A stretch of 64,000 bases of DNA from Streptomyces sp. NBC_00193 (GCF_026342735.1 NZ_JAPEMM010000001.1:5456001-5520000), one strand, 5' to 3'. Shown: positions 1-10,228, numbered from the stretch's first letter. Notes: generated from the letters alone by a model not told the origin. Numbers and translations: made by a program.

Positions 1-458
1 GCGGCCCGATGGGCGACGCCGGCCTGACCGGCCGCAAGATCATCATCGACACCTACGGCGGCATGGCCCGTCACGGTGGCGGCGCCTTCTCGGGCAAGGA
101 CCCGTCCAAGGTCGACCGCAGCGCCGCGTACGCCATGCGCTGGGTCGCCAAGAACGTGGTCGCCGCCGGTCTGGCCTCGCGCTGCGAGGTCCAGGTCGCG
201 TACGCGATCGGCAAGGCCGAGCCCGTCGGTCTGTTCGTCGAGACCTTCGGCACGCACAAGGTCGACGTCGAGAAGATCGAGAACGCCATCGCCCAGGTCT
301 TCGACCTGCGTCCGGCCGCGATCATCCGCGACCTCGACCTGCTCCGCCCGATCTACGCCCAGACCGCCGCCTACGGCCACTTCGGCCGTGAGCTGCCGGA
401 CTTCACCTGGGAGCGCACCGACCGCGTGGACGCCCTGCGGACCGCTGCCGGTCTGTAG
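1..458 (+). CDS. metK: S-adenosylmethionine synthetase, C-terminal part (5' end outside window)
   Basis: This is the last 151 codons of MetK, which makes S-adenosylmethionine from methionine and ATP in the cytoplasm. The reading frame is open from the first bases, so the gene starts upstream of the window. The signature [19 protein letters not shown], the conserved phosphate/ATP loop of the family, lies at the start of the fragment. AYAIGKAEP and the ending TFGTH...DLLRPIY...GHFGR are typical of the C-terminal domain. A strong hairpin follows about 20 bp after the stop codon. metK next to priA and fmt is the usual Streptomyces order as I recall it. Identity is secure; only the N-terminus is missing. 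Confidence 0.97.
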   Translation, partial: GPMGDAGLTGRKIIIDTYGGMARHGGGAFSGKDPSKVDRSAAYAMRWVAKNVVAAGLASRCEVQVAYAIGKAEPVGLFVETFGTHKVDVEKIENAIAQVFDLRPAAIIRDLDLLRPIYAQTAAYGHFGRELPDFTWERTDRVDALRTAAGL

Positions 459-478
459 GACCCAGGAGCAACCGTTCG

Positions 479-517
479 ACGGACGGCCCCGGACCCTCGT
501 GGTCCGGGGCCGTCCGT
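479..517 (+). terminator. Strong hairpin after metK
   Basis: A perfect inverted repeat has 17-bp arms (479-495 and 501-517) around a 5-base loop (ctcgt), 20 bp after the metK stop. There is no T-tract, as is common for actinobacterial terminators. It probably separates metK from priA. Confidence 0.8.
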
Positions 518-567
518 GCGTGCGGGCCCGTCCGCCGTTGTCGGTGGGGTTTGGTAAGAATGCGGGT

Positions 568-2694
568 GTGAGCAGCACCAATGACGCGGGGGAGCGGAGC
601 GGGCCGGGCGGTCCGCCGGAGCAGCTCGCGCTGATGCGGGAGATGGTTGCCGAGGCGAAGGCCAAGGCGCCCAAGGCCAAGCCGCGGACCTGGCGGGGGG
701 CTTCCGTCGCCGAGGAACTGCCCGTGGCCCGGGTCCTCGTGAACAAGGGCGTGCTCCACCTCGACCGGCTCTTCGACTACGCGGTCCCCGCCGAGCTCTC
801 CGAGTCCGCCCAGCCCGGCGTCCGCGTCCGGGTCCGCTTCGGCGCGGGCTCCCACCGGGTCCACGGCGGCCGCCGCGAGGGCGGCGGGCTCATCGACGGC
901 TTCGTCATCGAGCGCCGCGCCGAGTCCGACTACAACGGAGCCCTCGCGGCCCTCGCCCAGGTCGTCTCGCCCGAGGTCGTGCTCGGCCCCCGGATGCTCG
1001 CCCTCGCCCGCGCCGTCGCCGACCGGTACGCCGGCAGCCTCGCCGACGTGCTCCAGCTCGCCCTGCCCGCGCGCAGCGCCCGCGCCGAGTCCAAGCCGTC
1101 CCCCGAACCGCTGCCCCCGCCGGCCGCGCCCCGGCCCGCGGGCTGGGAGCGGTACGGAGCCGGCCCCGGCTTCCTGCGGGCCCTGGCGGGCGGCGGGACC
1201 CCGCGCGCCGTGTGGACGGCCCTGCCCGGCCCCGGCTGGGCCGACGAGCTGGCCCGCGCCATGGCCGCCACCCTCGCCTCCGGGCGCGGCGCCCTCGCGG
1301 TGGTCCCCGACGGGCGCACCGCGGCCCGCGTCGACGCGGCGCTCACCGCCCTGCTCGGCGAGGGGCGCCACGCGCTGCTGACCGCCGAGTCGGGACCGGA
1401 GAAGCGCTACCGCGAGTGGCTGGCCGTCAGCCGGGGCTCGGTGCGCGCCGTGGTCGGCACCCGGGCCGCGATGTTCGCTCCCGTACGGGACCTCGGGCTC
1501 GTCGCGGTCTGGGACGACGGCGACTCCAGCCACAGCGACGACCGCGCCCCCTTCCCGCACGTGCGGGAGGTGCTGGAACTGCGCGCGGTCACCGACGGCT
1601 GCGGCTTCCTGGTGGGCAGCACCAGCTGCACGGTGGAGGCCGCACAGCTCGTCGAGTCCGGCTGGGCCCGGCCGCTGGTCGCCGACCGCGACACGGTGCG
1701 CACGTGCGCGCCCCGGATCCGGACCGTCGGAGACGAGCTGCTGGCCCGGGACGGGGCCGCGCGGGCCGCCCGGCTGCCCAGCCTGGCGTGGGAGACCGTA
1801 CGGGAGGGGCTGAAGACCGGGCCCGTGCTCGTCCAGGTGCCGCGGCGCGGCTACGTGCCCCGGCTGGCTTGCGAGCGGTGCCGGACGCCCGCGCGGTGCA
1901 CCGTCTGCGCGGGGCCCCTGGAGGCGCCCGACGCGCGGGACCTGCACTGCGGGTGGTGCGGGCGGGCCGAGCCGGCCTGGCACTGCGAGGAATGCGGATC
2001 GTTCCGGCTGCGGGCCCAGGTGGTGGGCGCGCGGCGGACCGCCGAGGAACTGGGGCGGGCCTTCCCGGCCGTACCCGTACGCACCTCCGGGCGCGACCAC
2101 ATCCTCGACGAGGTGCCGGACCGGCCCGCGCTGGTGGTGTCCACGCCGGGCGCCGAGCCGGTCGCGGCGGGCGCCGGGTACGCGGCGGCGCTGCTGCTGG
2201 ACGGCTGGGCCATGCTGAGCCGGCCCGACCTGCGGGCGAGCGAGGACGCGCTGCGGCGGTGGATCGCGGCGGCCTCGCTGGTACGGGGGGACGGACAGGT
2301 GGTGGTCGTCGCCGAGCCGACGCTGCGGCCGGTCCAGGCGCTGGTGCGGTGGGATCCCGTCGGGCACGCGGTGCGGGAGCTCGCTGAGCGGGCGCAGCTC
2401 GGGTTCCCGCCGGTGTCCCGGATGGCGGCGGTCGCCGCGGGCAGCGCCGAGGCGGTCTCGGCCTTCCTGGCGGGGGCCGGGTTGCCGGTGGATGCGGAGA
2501 TCCTGGGGCCGGTTCCGCTGCCCGGGCGGCGGGGGGAGGCGTCGGCGGGGGAGCGGGCGCTGGTGCGGGTCCCGCCGGGGAGCGGGGCCGCGTTGGCGGC
2601 CGCCCTCAAGTCGGCCCAGGCGGCCCGGCTGGCCCGGGGCGTCCCGGTGTCGGAAGCGGTCCGGATCCGGATCGACCCCCTGGACATCGGCTAG
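568..2694 (+). CDS. priA: Primosomal protein N' (PriA), ATPase-deficient actinobacterial form
   Basis: PriA recognises stalled forks and D-loops and helps reload the replisome. The N-terminal DNA-binding part ([18 protein letters not shown], 18 residues) is well conserved. Around residues 434-478 there are eight cysteines in CxxC-type pairs (CERC, CTVC, CGWC, CEEC), the zinc-binding insert of the helicase domain. The Walker A site reads ALPGPGWAD, without GKT, and the DEEH region reads WDDGD. The protein is therefore unlikely to hydrolyse ATP, as is known for actinobacterial PriA. The start is set at GTG 568, giving 708 aa; the frame is open further upstream across the metK hairpin, but that part shows no PriA-like sequence. 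Confidence 0.92.
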   Translation: MSSTNDAGERSGPGGPPEQLALMREMVAEAKAKAPKAKPRTWRGASVAEELPVARVLVNKGVLHLDRLFDYAVPAELSESAQPGVRVRVRFGAGSHRVHGGRREGGGLIDGFVIERRAESDYNGALAALAQVVSPEVVLGPRMLALARAVADRYAGSLADVLQLALPARSARAESKPSPEPLPPPAAPRPAGWERYGAGPGFLRALAGGGTPRAVWTALPGPGWADELARAMAATLASGRGALAVVPDGRTAARVDAALTALLGEGRHALLTAESGPEKRYREWLAVSRGSVRAVVGTRAAMFAPVRDLGLVAVWDDGDSSHSDDRAPFPHVREVLELRAVTDGCGFLVGSTSCTVEAAQLVESGWARPLVADRDTVRTCAPRIRTVGDELLARDGAARAARLPSLAWETVREGLKTGPVLVQVPRRGYVPRLACERCRTPARCTVCAGPLEAPDARDLHCGWCGRAEPAWHCEECGSFRLRAQVVGARRTAEELGRAFPAVPVRTSGRDHILDEVPDRPALVVSTPGAEPVAAGAGYAAALLLDGWAMLSRPDLRASEDALRRWIAAASLVRGDGQVVVVAEPTLRPVQALVRWDPVGHAVRELAERAQLGFPPVSRMAAVAAGSAEAVSAFLAGAGLPVDAEILGPVPLPGRRGEASAGERALVRVPPGSGAALAAALKSAQAARLARGVPVSEAVRIRIDPLDIG

Positions 2695-2723
2695 GCCTGG
2701 CCCGGCCCGGGCCGGGGAGGCGG

Positions 2724-2916
2724 GCCCTGCGGGGCTGTCCCCTACCCGCCCTTCCACCGTTCCCCGGGCGTTGCCCGGACCCCTCCTGGGGCTCCGCCCC
2801 AGACCCCGGTCCTCAAACGCCGGACGGCTAAAAGCACAAACGCCGGCCGGACATCATTCAGCCCCTCCGGCGTTTGAGGAGCGGGGTCCGGGGCGGAGCC
2901 CCGGGGAACGGTGGAA
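2724..2916. repeat. REP-like inverted repeat filling the priA 3' intergenic region
   Basis: The 382 bp between priA and the next gene hold no gene. A long imperfect inverted repeat pairs 2752-2823 with 2867-2916. The arms carry the Streptomyces intergenic motif GGGGCTCCGCCCC-(GG/AG)ACCCCG-(C/G)-CTCAAACGCCGG; the left arm has about 22 extra bases. The leading part (2724-2769, ccctgcggggctgtccccta...) recurs at 54056-54100. The motif core recurs twice near 11.4 kb. It could fold into a large stem and act as terminator or mRNA stabiliser; that role is inferred. Confidence 0.75.
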
Positions 2917-3076
2917 GGGCGGGGAGGGGACTCCGCCCCGCAGGGCAACGGACCCGTCCCGGTGGGGAACGACGGAGCCCCCGGCGGGAACGACGGAAGC
3001 CCCCGGCGGGGCGGCCCTGGAGGGCGCTCCGGCGGGGGCTGGGCCGTCGGGGGTCGGCGTCCCGGCGGTGGGGGGG

Positions 3077-3592
3077 TCAGCCGTTGCGGGGGCCGGGGAA
3101 GGCGGCGGGGCGGGACGCGCCCGCCTCCTCGCGCACCGGCTGCGGCGGCACCGAGCGCGCCGCCGGGACGGTGGGCAGTGGCCCCAGGGTCCGGGTCGTC
3201 GTGCCCTCGGCCAGCGGCTCCCGCTCGACGGAATCGGCGCTCTGCGCCCGCCGGGCACCGTAGCGCCGGTGGACGGCCTGCTTGGTGACGCCGAGCGCCG
3301 AGCCGACCGCGTCCCACGAGAAGCCGAGCGAGCGGTCGAAGTCCACCGCGGCGGTGACCAGCGTCTCGACGCTGTCCCGCAGCTCCTGCGCGAGGCGGAC
3401 GGTGGGTGCGGGTGCCCTGCCGTAGACGACGAAGCCCGTGGAGGGGCCCGATCGGCGCGGGCGGTAGACGTTGCCGAGCTGGGCGGTGAGCGTACGCAGA
3501 GCATCCACCTGCCGGCGAACCCGCTCGATGTCCCGCACCAGGAGGTGCAGGCTGGCCCGTGCTTGGGCGTCGTGGGTGGCGTGGTCGGCCAT
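3077..3592 (-). CDS. Helix-turn-helix protein, conserved in Streptomyces, function unknown
   Basis: A 171-aa cytoplasmic protein starting [10 protein letters not shown]. Residues near 20-60 form a probable helical/coiled region ([18 protein letters not shown]). [21 protein letters not shown] near residues 105-125 is a clear helix-turn-helix. The C-terminal 45 residues are Pro/Ala/Arg-rich and probably disordered. The start at 3592 is preferred over an upstream ATG at 3670 because GAGAGG lies about 8 bp before it and the extra 26 residues look non-coding. The gene diverges from fmt across a 261-bp spacer containing the inverted repeat ggtcaa-6-ttgacc (3665-3682). It is probably a DNA-binding regulator; the target is unknown. 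Confidence 0.75.
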   Translation of the reverse strand: MADHATHDAQARASLHLLVRDIERVRRQVDALRTLTAQLGNVYRPRRSGPSTGFVVYGRAPAPTVRLAQELRDSVETLVTAAVDFDRSLGFSWDAVGSALGVTKQAVHRRYGARRAQSADSVEREPLAEGTTTRTLGPLPTVPAARSVPPQPVREEAGASRPAAFPGPRNG

Positions 3593-3853
3593 GAAGAAGC
3601 CTCTCGAACCGGTGCTGAAGAGCGGATCGGGCCGCAGACACCGTTCTGTTTCGCGGCCCGTTTCGGTCAATCTCTTTTGACCAACGCGCTACCCGGTGGG
3701 CAGGTCACGCAATGGGGGCGTGTCGGCATATGCGAGGAGCGCGCGTGTGTGCGTACGCCCCCTCGGGCGGGCGTCGCCTCGCAAGTGGGACGGTGTGCGG
3801 CCACCGCATAGACTGATGCGCTGCTGACAGCCGAGATAGCGAGGTAGACCCCA

Positions 3854-4798
3854 GTGAAGCTCGTCTTCGCAGGCACCCCCGAGGTCGCCGTGCCCGCCCT
3901 GGACGCTCTGATCGCCTCCGGGCGCCACGAGGTCGCCGCCGTCGTCACCCGGCCCGACGCGCCGGCCGGCCGGGGCCGTCGCCTCGTCGCCAGCCCCGTC
4001 GCCGAGCGCGCCGAGGAAGCCGGCATCGAGGTCCTCAAGCCCGTCCGGCCGCGCGACCCCGAATTCCAGGCCCGGTTGAGGGAGATCGGCCCCGACTGCT
4101 GCCCGGTCGTCGCGTACGGGGCGCTGATCCCCAAGGGCGCCCTGGACATCCCGAAGCACGGCTGGGTCAACCTGCACTTCTCGCTGCTGCCCGCGTGGCG
4201 CGGTGCCGCCCCCGTGCAGCAGTCGATCATGGCGGGGGACCAGGTCACCGGCGCCTCCACCTTCCGGATCGAGGAGGGGCTCGACACCGGCCCGGTCTTC
4301 GGGATCCTCACCGAGGAGATTCGGCCCACCGACACCAGCGGCGACCTGCTGACCCGCCTCGCCTTCGCCGGCTCCGGGCTGCTGGTCGCCACCATGGACG
4401 GCATCGAGGACGGCACCCTGCGCGCCGTGGAGCAGCCCGCCGACGGGGTCTCGCTCGCGCCGAAGATCACCGTCGAGGACGCCCGGGTCGACTGGAACGC
4501 GCCCGCGATGCGCGTCGACCGGCTGGTGCGCGGCTGCACCCCGGCGCCGGGCGCGTGGACGGTCTTCCGCGGGGAGCGGCTCAAGCTGGTCTCGGTCGCG
4601 CCGGTCGCGGACCGGACCGACCTGAAGCCGGGCGACCTGGGCGCGGCCAAGAACAACGTCTACGTCGGCACCGGCTCGCACGCCGTGGAGCTGCTCTGGG
4701 TGCAGCCGCAGGGCAAGAAGCCGATGAAGGCCGCCGACTGGGCGCGCGGGGTGCGGATCGCTCCGGGCGAGCGGCTGGGCGGGTCCGACGTACGCTGA
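3854..4798 (+). CDS. fmt: Methionyl-tRNA formyltransferase
   Basis: Fmt formylates Met-tRNAfMet with 10-formyl-tetrahydrofolate for translation initiation. The 314-aa protein has the usual length. Residues 1-10 ([10 protein letters not shown]) start the Rossmann-like formyl-transfer domain. The hallmark [15 protein letters not shown], with catalytic Asn and His, is near residue 105. The catalytic Asp is in [10 protein letters not shown]. The C-terminal OB-like tRNA-binding domain spans about 210-310. The start is GTG at 3854. It is followed 68 bp later by rsmB, the standard bacterial fmt-rsmB pairing. Confidence 0.97.
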   Translation: MKLVFAGTPEVAVPALDALIASGRHEVAAVVTRPDAPAGRGRRLVASPVAERAEEAGIEVLKPVRPRDPEFQARLREIGPDCCPVVAYGALIPKGALDIPKHGWVNLHFSLLPAWRGAAPVQQSIMAGDQVTGASTFRIEEGLDTGPVFGILTEEIRPTDTSGDLLTRLAFAGSGLLVATMDGIEDGTLRAVEQPADGVSLAPKITVEDARVDWNAPAMRVDRLVRGCTPAPGAWTVFRGERLKLVSVAPVADRTDLKPGDLGAAKNNVYVGTGSHAVELLWVQPQGKKPMKAADWARGVRIAPGERLGGSDVR

Positions 4799-4866
4799 TC
4801 TGCGGAGTCGCCTTCGTCCTCCTGTTCCATCGTCATAGCGTTACGTAATCCCGGAGCACCTTTCAC

Positions 4867-6333
4867 GTGAGCGAACAGCCCCCTCGCCGACCGGCCGCCA
4901 CCAAGGCCAACGGCAAGCCCGCCAAGCCGTACCGCAGGCCCAAGAAGGACCCCGTCCGGATGCTGGCCTTCGAGGTGCTGCGGGCGGTGGACGAGCGCGA
5001 CGCGTACGCGAACCTCGTGCTGCCGCCGCTGCTGAAGAAGGCCCGCAAGGACGAGACCTTCCAGGCGCGGGACGCGGCCCTGGCCACCGAGCTCGTGTAC
5101 GGGACCCTGCGCCGCCAGGGCACGTACGACGCGGTCATCAAGGCCTGCATCGACCGCCCGCTGCGCGAGGTCGACCCGCCGGTGCTCGACGTGCTCTCGC
5201 TCGGCGCGCACCAGCTGCTCGGGACCCGGATCCCCACCCACGCGGCGGTGTCCGCGAGCGTGGAGCTGGCCCGGGTGGTGCTCGGCGACGGGCGGGCGAA
5301 GTTCGTCAACGCGGTGCTGCGCAAGATCTCCGCGCACGACCTCGAAGGGTGGCTGGAGAAGGTCGCCCCGCCGTACGAGGACGACGCGGAGGAGCACCTC
5401 GCGGTCTTCCACTCGCACCCGAGGTGGGTCGTCAGCGCCCTGTGGGACTCGCTGGGCGGCGGCCGCGCCGGGATCGAGGACCTGCTGGAGGCCGACAACG
5501 AGCGGCCCGAGGTCACCCTCGTGGCGCGGCCCGGGCGGTCCACGGCGCAGGAGCTGCTGGAGGCGGTGGGCGAGGACTCGGCGCTGCCGGGACGCTGGTC
5601 CCCGTACGCGGTCAGGATGGCCGAGGGCGGCGAACCGGGCGCGCTGGAGGCGGTGCGCGAGGGCCGCGCCGGTGTGCAGGACGAAGGCAGCCAGCTGGTG
5701 GCGATGGCCCTGGCGGCCGTCCCGGTCGAGGGCCGCGACGAGCGCTGGCTGGACGGCTGCGCCGGACCGGGCGGCAAGGCCGCACTGCTCGCGGCGCTGG
5801 CCGCCCAGCGCGGTGCGTTCCTGCTGGCCTCCGAGAAGCAGCCCCACCGGGCCCGGCTGGTCGAGCGGGCGCTCGCCGGCAACCCGGGCCCCTACCAGGT
5901 CATCACGGCCGACGGAACGCGTCCGCCGTGGCTGCCGGGCTCCTTCGACCGCGTTCTGATGGACGTGCCCTGCTCGGGTCTCGGCGCGCTGCGCCGTCGC
6001 CCGGAGGCGCGCTGGCGCCGCCGGCCGGAGGACCTGGAGAGCTTCGCGCCGCTCCAGCGCGGGCTGCTGCGCGAGGCGCTCTCGGCCGTCCGGGTGGGAG
6101 GCGTCGTGGGCTACGCGACCTGCTCGCCGCACCTGGCGGAGACCCGGGTCGTGGTGGAGGACGTACTGAAGGGGCGGGGCGCCGGTGCGGCCCCGATCGC
6201 TGCGGAACTGATCGACGCCCGGCCGTACATGCAGGAGGTTCCGGCACTGGGCGACGGCCCGGACGTACAGCTGTGGCCGCACCTGCACGGGACGGACGCG
6301 ATGTACCTGGCGCTGATCCGCCGGACCGGCTGA
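4867..6333 (+). CDS. rsmB: 16S rRNA (cytosine-5) methyltransferase RsmB
   Basis: RsmB methylates C967 of 16S rRNA using SAM. The 488-aa protein starts with a basic Ala/Lys/Pro-rich tail (about 1-30). A NusB-like all-helical domain follows (about 30-170; DPVRMLAFEVLRAV, ELVYGTLRRQGTYD). The Rossmann methyltransferase domain covers about 190-488. Key residues are the SAM loop DGCAGPGGKAALLA, the first cysteine motif DVPCSGLGALRRRPEARW (near 365) and the second, ATCSPHLAE (near 417). The start is GTG 4867. A perfect palindrome lies 35 bp after the stop and may also serve as terminator. Confidence 0.96.
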   Translation: MSEQPPRRPAATKANGKPAKPYRRPKKDPVRMLAFEVLRAVDERDAYANLVLPPLLKKARKDETFQARDAALATELVYGTLRRQGTYDAVIKACIDRPLREVDPPVLDVLSLGAHQLLGTRIPTHAAVSASVELARVVLGDGRAKFVNAVLRKISAHDLEGWLEKVAPPYEDDAEEHLAVFHSHPRWVVSALWDSLGGGRAGIEDLLEADNERPEVTLVARPGRSTAQELLEAVGEDSALPGRWSPYAVRMAEGGEPGALEAVREGRAGVQDEGSQLVAMALAAVPVEGRDERWLDGCAGPGGKAALLAALAAQRGAFLLASEKQPHRARLVERALAGNPGPYQVITADGTRPPWLPGSFDRVLMDVPCSGLGALRRRPEARWRRRPEDLESFAPLQRGLLREALSAVRVGGVVGYATCSPHLAETRVVVEDVLKGRGAGAAPIAAELIDARPYMQEVPALGDGPDVQLWPHLHGTDAMYLALIRRTG

Positions 6334-6367
6334 CCGGTCGGGCTCGGCGTCGCGACGAGCCCGGCAA

Positions 6368-6398
6368 GGAATACACGACACCCTTTGTCGTGTATTCC
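6368..6398. promoter_or_regulatory. Perfect 13-bp palindrome, probable operator of the WYL regulator
   Basis: ggaatacacgaca (6368-6380) and its exact reverse complement (6386-6398) flank the 5-base spacer ccctt. It is AT-richer than its surroundings and ends 14 bp before the regulator's ATG at 6413, so it overlaps the leader or promoter. Position and symmetry suggest an autoregulatory operator. It may also act as a terminator for rsmB. Confidence 0.7.
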
Positions 6399-6412
6399 GA
6401 TAAGGTTTTTGC

Positions 6413-7387
6413 ATGCGCGCAGACCGGTTGGTCTCGCTGGTGCTGCTGTTGCGTCAGCGCGGTCGGCTGACCGCGGACACGCTCGCCCGCGAGCTGGAGG
6501 TATCCCCCCGTACGGTGCTGCGCGACATCGAGGCACTGTCGGCCGCGGGGGTCCCGGTCTACGCGGAACGCGGCCGGCACGGCGGCTTCGCGCTGTCGCC
6601 CGGATTCCGCACCGAACTCACCGGCCTGAACCACGACGAGACCCTCGCCCTGCTGACCGCCGGACCGGGGCGCGGCGAGCAGGTGTTCGGCCTGGGCCCG
6701 GAGCTCGCCTCGGCGATGCGCAAGGTGGTCGACGCGCTGCCCGTGAGCCACCTCGCCGCCGCCAACGACGCGGCCCAGCGGTTCCTCGTCGACCCGGAGG
6801 CCGACCTGCTCTCGCGCCGGCTGGTCACCGAGGAGGTGCCCGGCGGCACGATGGTCGAGGTCCGGCGCGCGGTGCTCGCCGGACACAAGCTGCGGATCCG
6901 CTACGCGGCCACCGGCGAGCAGCCGCAGTGGCGCACGGTGGACCCGATCGGGCTGGTCACCGTACGGGACCGGGCGTACCTGCTGGCCACGCGGGCGGGC
7001 GAGGACCGCACCTACCGGCTGTCGCGGGTGCTGGCCGCCGAGGAACTCCCCGAAGCGGCCGAGCGGCCGAGCCGGGTCGATCTGGACCGGATCTGGCGGG
7101 AGCGCTCCGCGGGGTTCCTCTCCGGCGGCGACCACATCGCCGTGCTGCTCCGGGTGAATCCGGCCCGGCGGGAAGACCTGCTCGACACCGCGCTGGCGGT
7201 CCGCGCGGAGGAACCCGACGCGGACGGCTGGCTGCGCCTGGAGGTCACCTTCCAGGACGCACGGCATGCCCGGTGGGCCCTGTGGCAGCTCGGCATGGAC
7301 GGGGAGGCCCTGGCCCCGCAATCGCTCCGCACGTGGCTGCGCGACCGCGCCGCGGCGCTCGCGGCGCGCTACGGGGACCCGGGGTGA
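6413..7387 (+). CDS. WYL-domain transcriptional regulator (YafY/DeoR-type HTH)
   Basis: A 324-aa one-component regulator. Residues 4-60 form a winged HTH of the HTH_11/DeoR type (RLTADTLARELEVSPRTVLRDIE). About 135-230 is the WYL domain (LRIRYAATGEQPQWRTVDPIGLV, ending RDRAYLLAT), a ligand- or nucleic-acid-binding module. The C-terminal WCX domain covers about 230-310. The start is ATG 6413, directly after the palindrome at 6368-6398, which argues for autoregulation. It converges on a VOC/bleomycin-resistance-like gene only 16 bp away. The effector is unknown. Confidence 0.88.
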   Translation: MRADRLVSLVLLLRQRGRLTADTLARELEVSPRTVLRDIEALSAAGVPVYAERGRHGGFALSPGFRTELTGLNHDETLALLTAGPGRGEQVFGLGPELASAMRKVVDALPVSHLAAANDAAQRFLVDPEADLLSRRLVTEEVPGGTMVEVRRAVLAGHKLRIRYAATGEQPQWRTVDPIGLVTVRDRAYLLATRAGEDRTYRLSRVLAAEELPEAAERPSRVDLDRIWRERSAGFLSGGDHIAVLLRVNPARREDLLDTALAVRAEEPDADGWLRLEVTFQDARHARWALWQLGMDGEALAPQSLRTWLRDRAAALAARYGDPG

Positions 7388-7403
7388 GGGAATCCGCGAG
7401 GGC

Positions 7404-8108
7404 CTAACCGGCGCGGAGGTCCTCGGCGCGCAGGAGGTCGTCGGCCAGGGATGCGCGGTCGGCGGCCGAGAGCGGGATCCGGTCGGCCTCGGACAGCAGG
7501 CGGGCGGCGAGGGGGCCGTCGTCCAGGTGGACGGCCATGGCGGCGCGCAGGATGAGGGCCTTCACGCGGGCCGGGGGAGGGACGTCGAGCGTGTCGGAGG
7601 ACAGCAGGCGGTCGAGGATCCTGGCGGCGGCCGGGTAGTCCTCCTTGGAGTCGCCGAGCAGTGAGGCCATGTGGAGGGCCTTGGCCACCGGTTCCTTGGG
7701 GACCGGTGCGTGGTGGAGGTCTTCGCTGGTCGGCTGGCCGATGCGAATGCTGTTGCCGCCCGGGTCGGCCATGATGAACTGCCGCACCCCGTAGGTGGTG
7801 TCCTTCAGCGGACCGATCCGGGGGAGGCCGCGGGTCGGGATCCTGCCCAGCTCCCGCTTCAGACCGCCGCGGAACTTCGCGTACAACCCGTCGACGTCGT
7901 CGGTGGTGATGTAGCACGCGCCGTACGATCCGGTCGGCTCGAAGCCCTTCAGTGCCATGAACTGCAACTCGACCTCACCGTGCTGCACGACGGCATAGGC
8001 GTACGGGCGCTCTTGGTAGAACGTGACCTCGAAGCCGATGGCCTTGTAGAAGCCGACCGTCTCGGGGATGGACCTGCAGGGGAGTATCGCCGCCAGTTTC
8101 TCGCTCAT
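7404..8108 (-). CDS. VOC-family protein (bleomycin-resistance-like) with helical C-terminal extension
   Basis: A 234-aa protein. The first 120 residues form a VOC fold like bleomycin-binding proteins: MSEKLAAILPCRSIPETVGF, FYKAIGFEVTF, and DPGGNSIRIGQP at the end of the fold. The remaining 110 residues are all-helical and TPR-like (KALHMASLLGDSKEDYPAAA), longer than usual for the family. The start at 8108 places GGAGG directly against the ATG, which is an unusually short spacing, but upstream frame shows no family similarity. It could bind a drug or another small molecule; resistance is not proven by sequence. Confidence 0.82.
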   Translation of the reverse strand: MSEKLAAILPCRSIPETVGFYKAIGFEVTFYQERPYAYAVVQHGEVELQFMALKGFEPTGSYGACYITTDDVDGLYAKFRGGLKRELGRIPTRGLPRIGPLKDTTYGVRQFIMADPGGNSIRIGQPTSEDLHHAPVPKEPVAKALHMASLLGDSKEDYPAAARILDRLLSSDTLDVPPPARVKALILRAAMAVHLDDGPLAARLLSEADRIPLSAADRASLADDLLRAEDLRAG

Positions 8109-8253
8109 CCTCCGACCGTAGGGCCGCTCCACCCAGCTAGTCAAACTTGAATAGCATCCTGCTCCTTCCTTGTTCTCCCCTCGTGATCGCCCCCCTGCAC
8201 CCCACTTCCGGGGTAGTGGCCGGAAGCCGTTTGCGGCATGGCACGCTTGGGGC

Positions 8254-8940
8254 ATGGCCGTTCAGATCAATCCCAGCATCTTGTCCGCCGACTTCGCCCG
8301 GCTCGCCGAGGAGGCGAAGGCCGTCCAGGGGGCCGACTGGCTGCATGTCGACGTCATGGACAACCACTTCGTCCCGAACCTCACCCTCGGCGTGCCGATC
8401 GTGGAGTCGCTCAGCCGGGCGACGGACATCCCGCTCGATCTGCACCTCATGATCGAAGACCCCGACCGCTGGGCCCCCCAGTACATCGAGGCCGGCGCGG
8501 GCTCCGTGACCTTCCACGCCGAGGCCGCCGCGGCGCCCGTACGGCTCGCGCGGGAGATCCGGGCCAAGGGGGCGCGGGCGTCCATGGCGCTGAAGCCCGC
8601 GACGCCCATCGAGCAGTACGAGGACATCCTCCCCGAGCTCGACATGCTGCTGATCATGACCGTGGAGCCCGGCTTCGGCGGTCAGCCCTTCCTCGACATC
8701 ATGCTGCCCAAGATCCGCCGGACCCGGGAGCTCATCGCCAAGCACGGTCTGGAGCTGTGGCTCCAGGTCGACGGAGGCGTCTCCGCGACGACCATCGAGC
8801 GGTGCGCCGAGGCCGGCGCCGACGTGTTCGTGGCGGGCAGCGCGGTCTACGGAGCGGTCGATCCGGCGGCAGCCGTGCGCACGCTGCGTGACCAGGCGGG
8901 TGCGGCGATCGCCGCTGCGCCCTGGGCTTGCAACCACTGA
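8254..8940 (+). CDS. rpe: Ribulose-phosphate 3-epimerase
   Basis: Rpe interconverts ribulose-5-phosphate and xylulose-5-phosphate in the pentose phosphate pathway. The 228-aa TIM barrel starts [20 protein letters not shown]. Metal and catalytic residues are visible: [14 protein letters not shown] (His and Asp pair), [21 protein letters not shown], the second catalytic Asp in QVDGGVS, and phosphate-binding GSAVYG. The upstream ATG at 8170 is rejected because the family begins at M29 of that frame. It diverges from the VOC gene and is followed by a SorC regulator. Confidence 0.96.
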   Translation: MAVQINPSILSADFARLAEEAKAVQGADWLHVDVMDNHFVPNLTLGVPIVESLSRATDIPLDLHLMIEDPDRWAPQYIEAGAGSVTFHAEAAAAPVRLAREIRAKGARASMALKPATPIEQYEDILPELDMLLIMTVEPGFGGQPFLDIMLPKIRRTRELIAKHGLELWLQVDGGVSATTIERCAEAGADVFVAGSAVYGAVDPAAAVRTLRDQAGAAIAAAPWACNH

Positions 8941-9069
8941 ACCAAGGCTTGGTGAACAGCTCGGTGAACGGGAGCTGTCCAGGCTGATCAACGGCCGTCG
9001 TATCTGACAGGATGAACGGCGAGTCGAGAGTGTGAACACGATGGTGTGAACAGCAGTGAGGAGAACGCG

Positions 9070-10092
9070 GTGTCTGCAATGTCGGCGGGACGGTCAGCCC
9101 TGCGGATGGGACCCGCGGAGCTGGTGCAGGCGGCGGCCATGGCGCGCCGTTTCTACCTGGAGGGGAAGTCCAAGATCCAGATCGCCGAGGAGTTCGGCGT
9201 GAGCCGCTTCAAGGTGGCCCGGGTCCTGGAGACCGCTCTGGAGCGCGACCTCGTACGCATCGAGATCCGCGTACCGGCCGAGCTGGACGCGGAGCGGTCC
9301 GACGCGCTGCGTGCCCGGTACGGGCTGCGGCACGCCGTGGTCGTGGAGTCTCCCGCCGATGCCACCGAGGACGCTCCGGACCCGGAGAACCTGGGTGCCG
9401 TGGCCGCCGATCTGCTGGGCGAACTCGTCAACGAGGGCGACGTGCTGGGCCTCGCGTGGGGGCGGTCGACGATCCACATGGCCGCCTCCCTGCACCGGCT
9501 GCCTCCGTGCACCGTCGTCCAGCTGACGGGCGTGTACGACGCCGGGACGGCCGAGCGAGGGTCCGTGGAGGCCGTGCGCAGGGCCGCGCAGGTGTCGGGC
9601 GGGGACGCCCACCCCATCTACGCACCGATGCTGCTGCCCGATCCGGCCACCGCGGCAGCCCTGCGCAGCCAGACGGGGATCGCGCGGGCCTTCGAGTACT
9701 TCGACAAGGTGACCGTCGCCGCCGTCTCCATCGGCTCCTGGGAGCCGGGCATCTCGACCGTCCACGACATGCTGAGCGACGAGGAGCGGGCGCACTACGC
9801 CTCGCTGGGCGTCGCCGCCGAGATGTCCGCCCACCTGTTCGACGCCGAGGGGCGCCGCGTCGGGCGGGACCTCGGCGAGCGCTGCATCACCGTGGAGGCG
9901 GACCGGCTGCGCCGGATCCCCGAGGTCGTCGCCATCGCCGGCGGGCTGCGCAAGGCCTCCGCGATCGGGGCGGTGCTGCGCTCGGGACTGGTGACCAGCC
10001 TGGTCACCGACACCGCCGTGGCGGACTACCTGCTGACCGAATCGGAGCCCGGTCTGCGGCCGGCGCTGGAGCGGGCCGACCCCGACGAGTGA
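9070..10092 (+). CDS. SorC/DeoR-type sugar-binding transcriptional regulator
   Basis: A 340-aa regulator with an N-terminal HTH (KSKIQIAEEFGVSRFKVARVLE, about residues 25-60) and a SorC sugar-phosphate sensing domain (about 75-335), typified by GLAWGRSTIHMAASL and the closing VAIAGGLRKASAIGAVLRSG. GTG 9070 is chosen because GAGGAG (9058-9063) sits 6 bp upstream; GTG 9046 in the same frame is a longer alternative. Its place after rpe fits control of pentose or polyol metabolism, but the ligand cannot be read from sequence. Confidence 0.88.
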   Translation: MSAMSAGRSALRMGPAELVQAAAMARRFYLEGKSKIQIAEEFGVSRFKVARVLETALERDLVRIEIRVPAELDAERSDALRARYGLRHAVVVESPADATEDAPDPENLGAVAADLLGELVNEGDVLGLAWGRSTIHMAASLHRLPPCTVVQLTGVYDAGTAERGSVEAVRRAAQVSGGDAHPIYAPMLLPDPATAAALRSQTGIARAFEYFDKVTVAAVSIGSWEPGISTVHDMLSDEERAHYASLGVAAEMSAHLFDAEGRRVGRDLGERCITVEADRLRRIPEVVAIAGGLRKASAIGAVLRSGLVTSLVTDTAVADYLLTESEPGLRPALERADPDE

Positions 10093-10228
10093 TTGTTCGG
10101 ATTGGTCCGATTGTCCGGACGAATGCCGGTCAAACGCGGGCACGCGAGGTTCGCCGATGCGGATGGTGCCGTAATTGAGATCCGAACGGCGGACCGTTCA
10201 ACGGCCTGCTGGGCGCATACTGGGTTCA

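Noticed and set aside
3593-3853. A -35/-10 promoter at ttgacc (3677) for fmt
   Set aside because: The hexamer sits in an inverted repeat (3665-3682), and no -10 element lies at a suitable distance on either strand.
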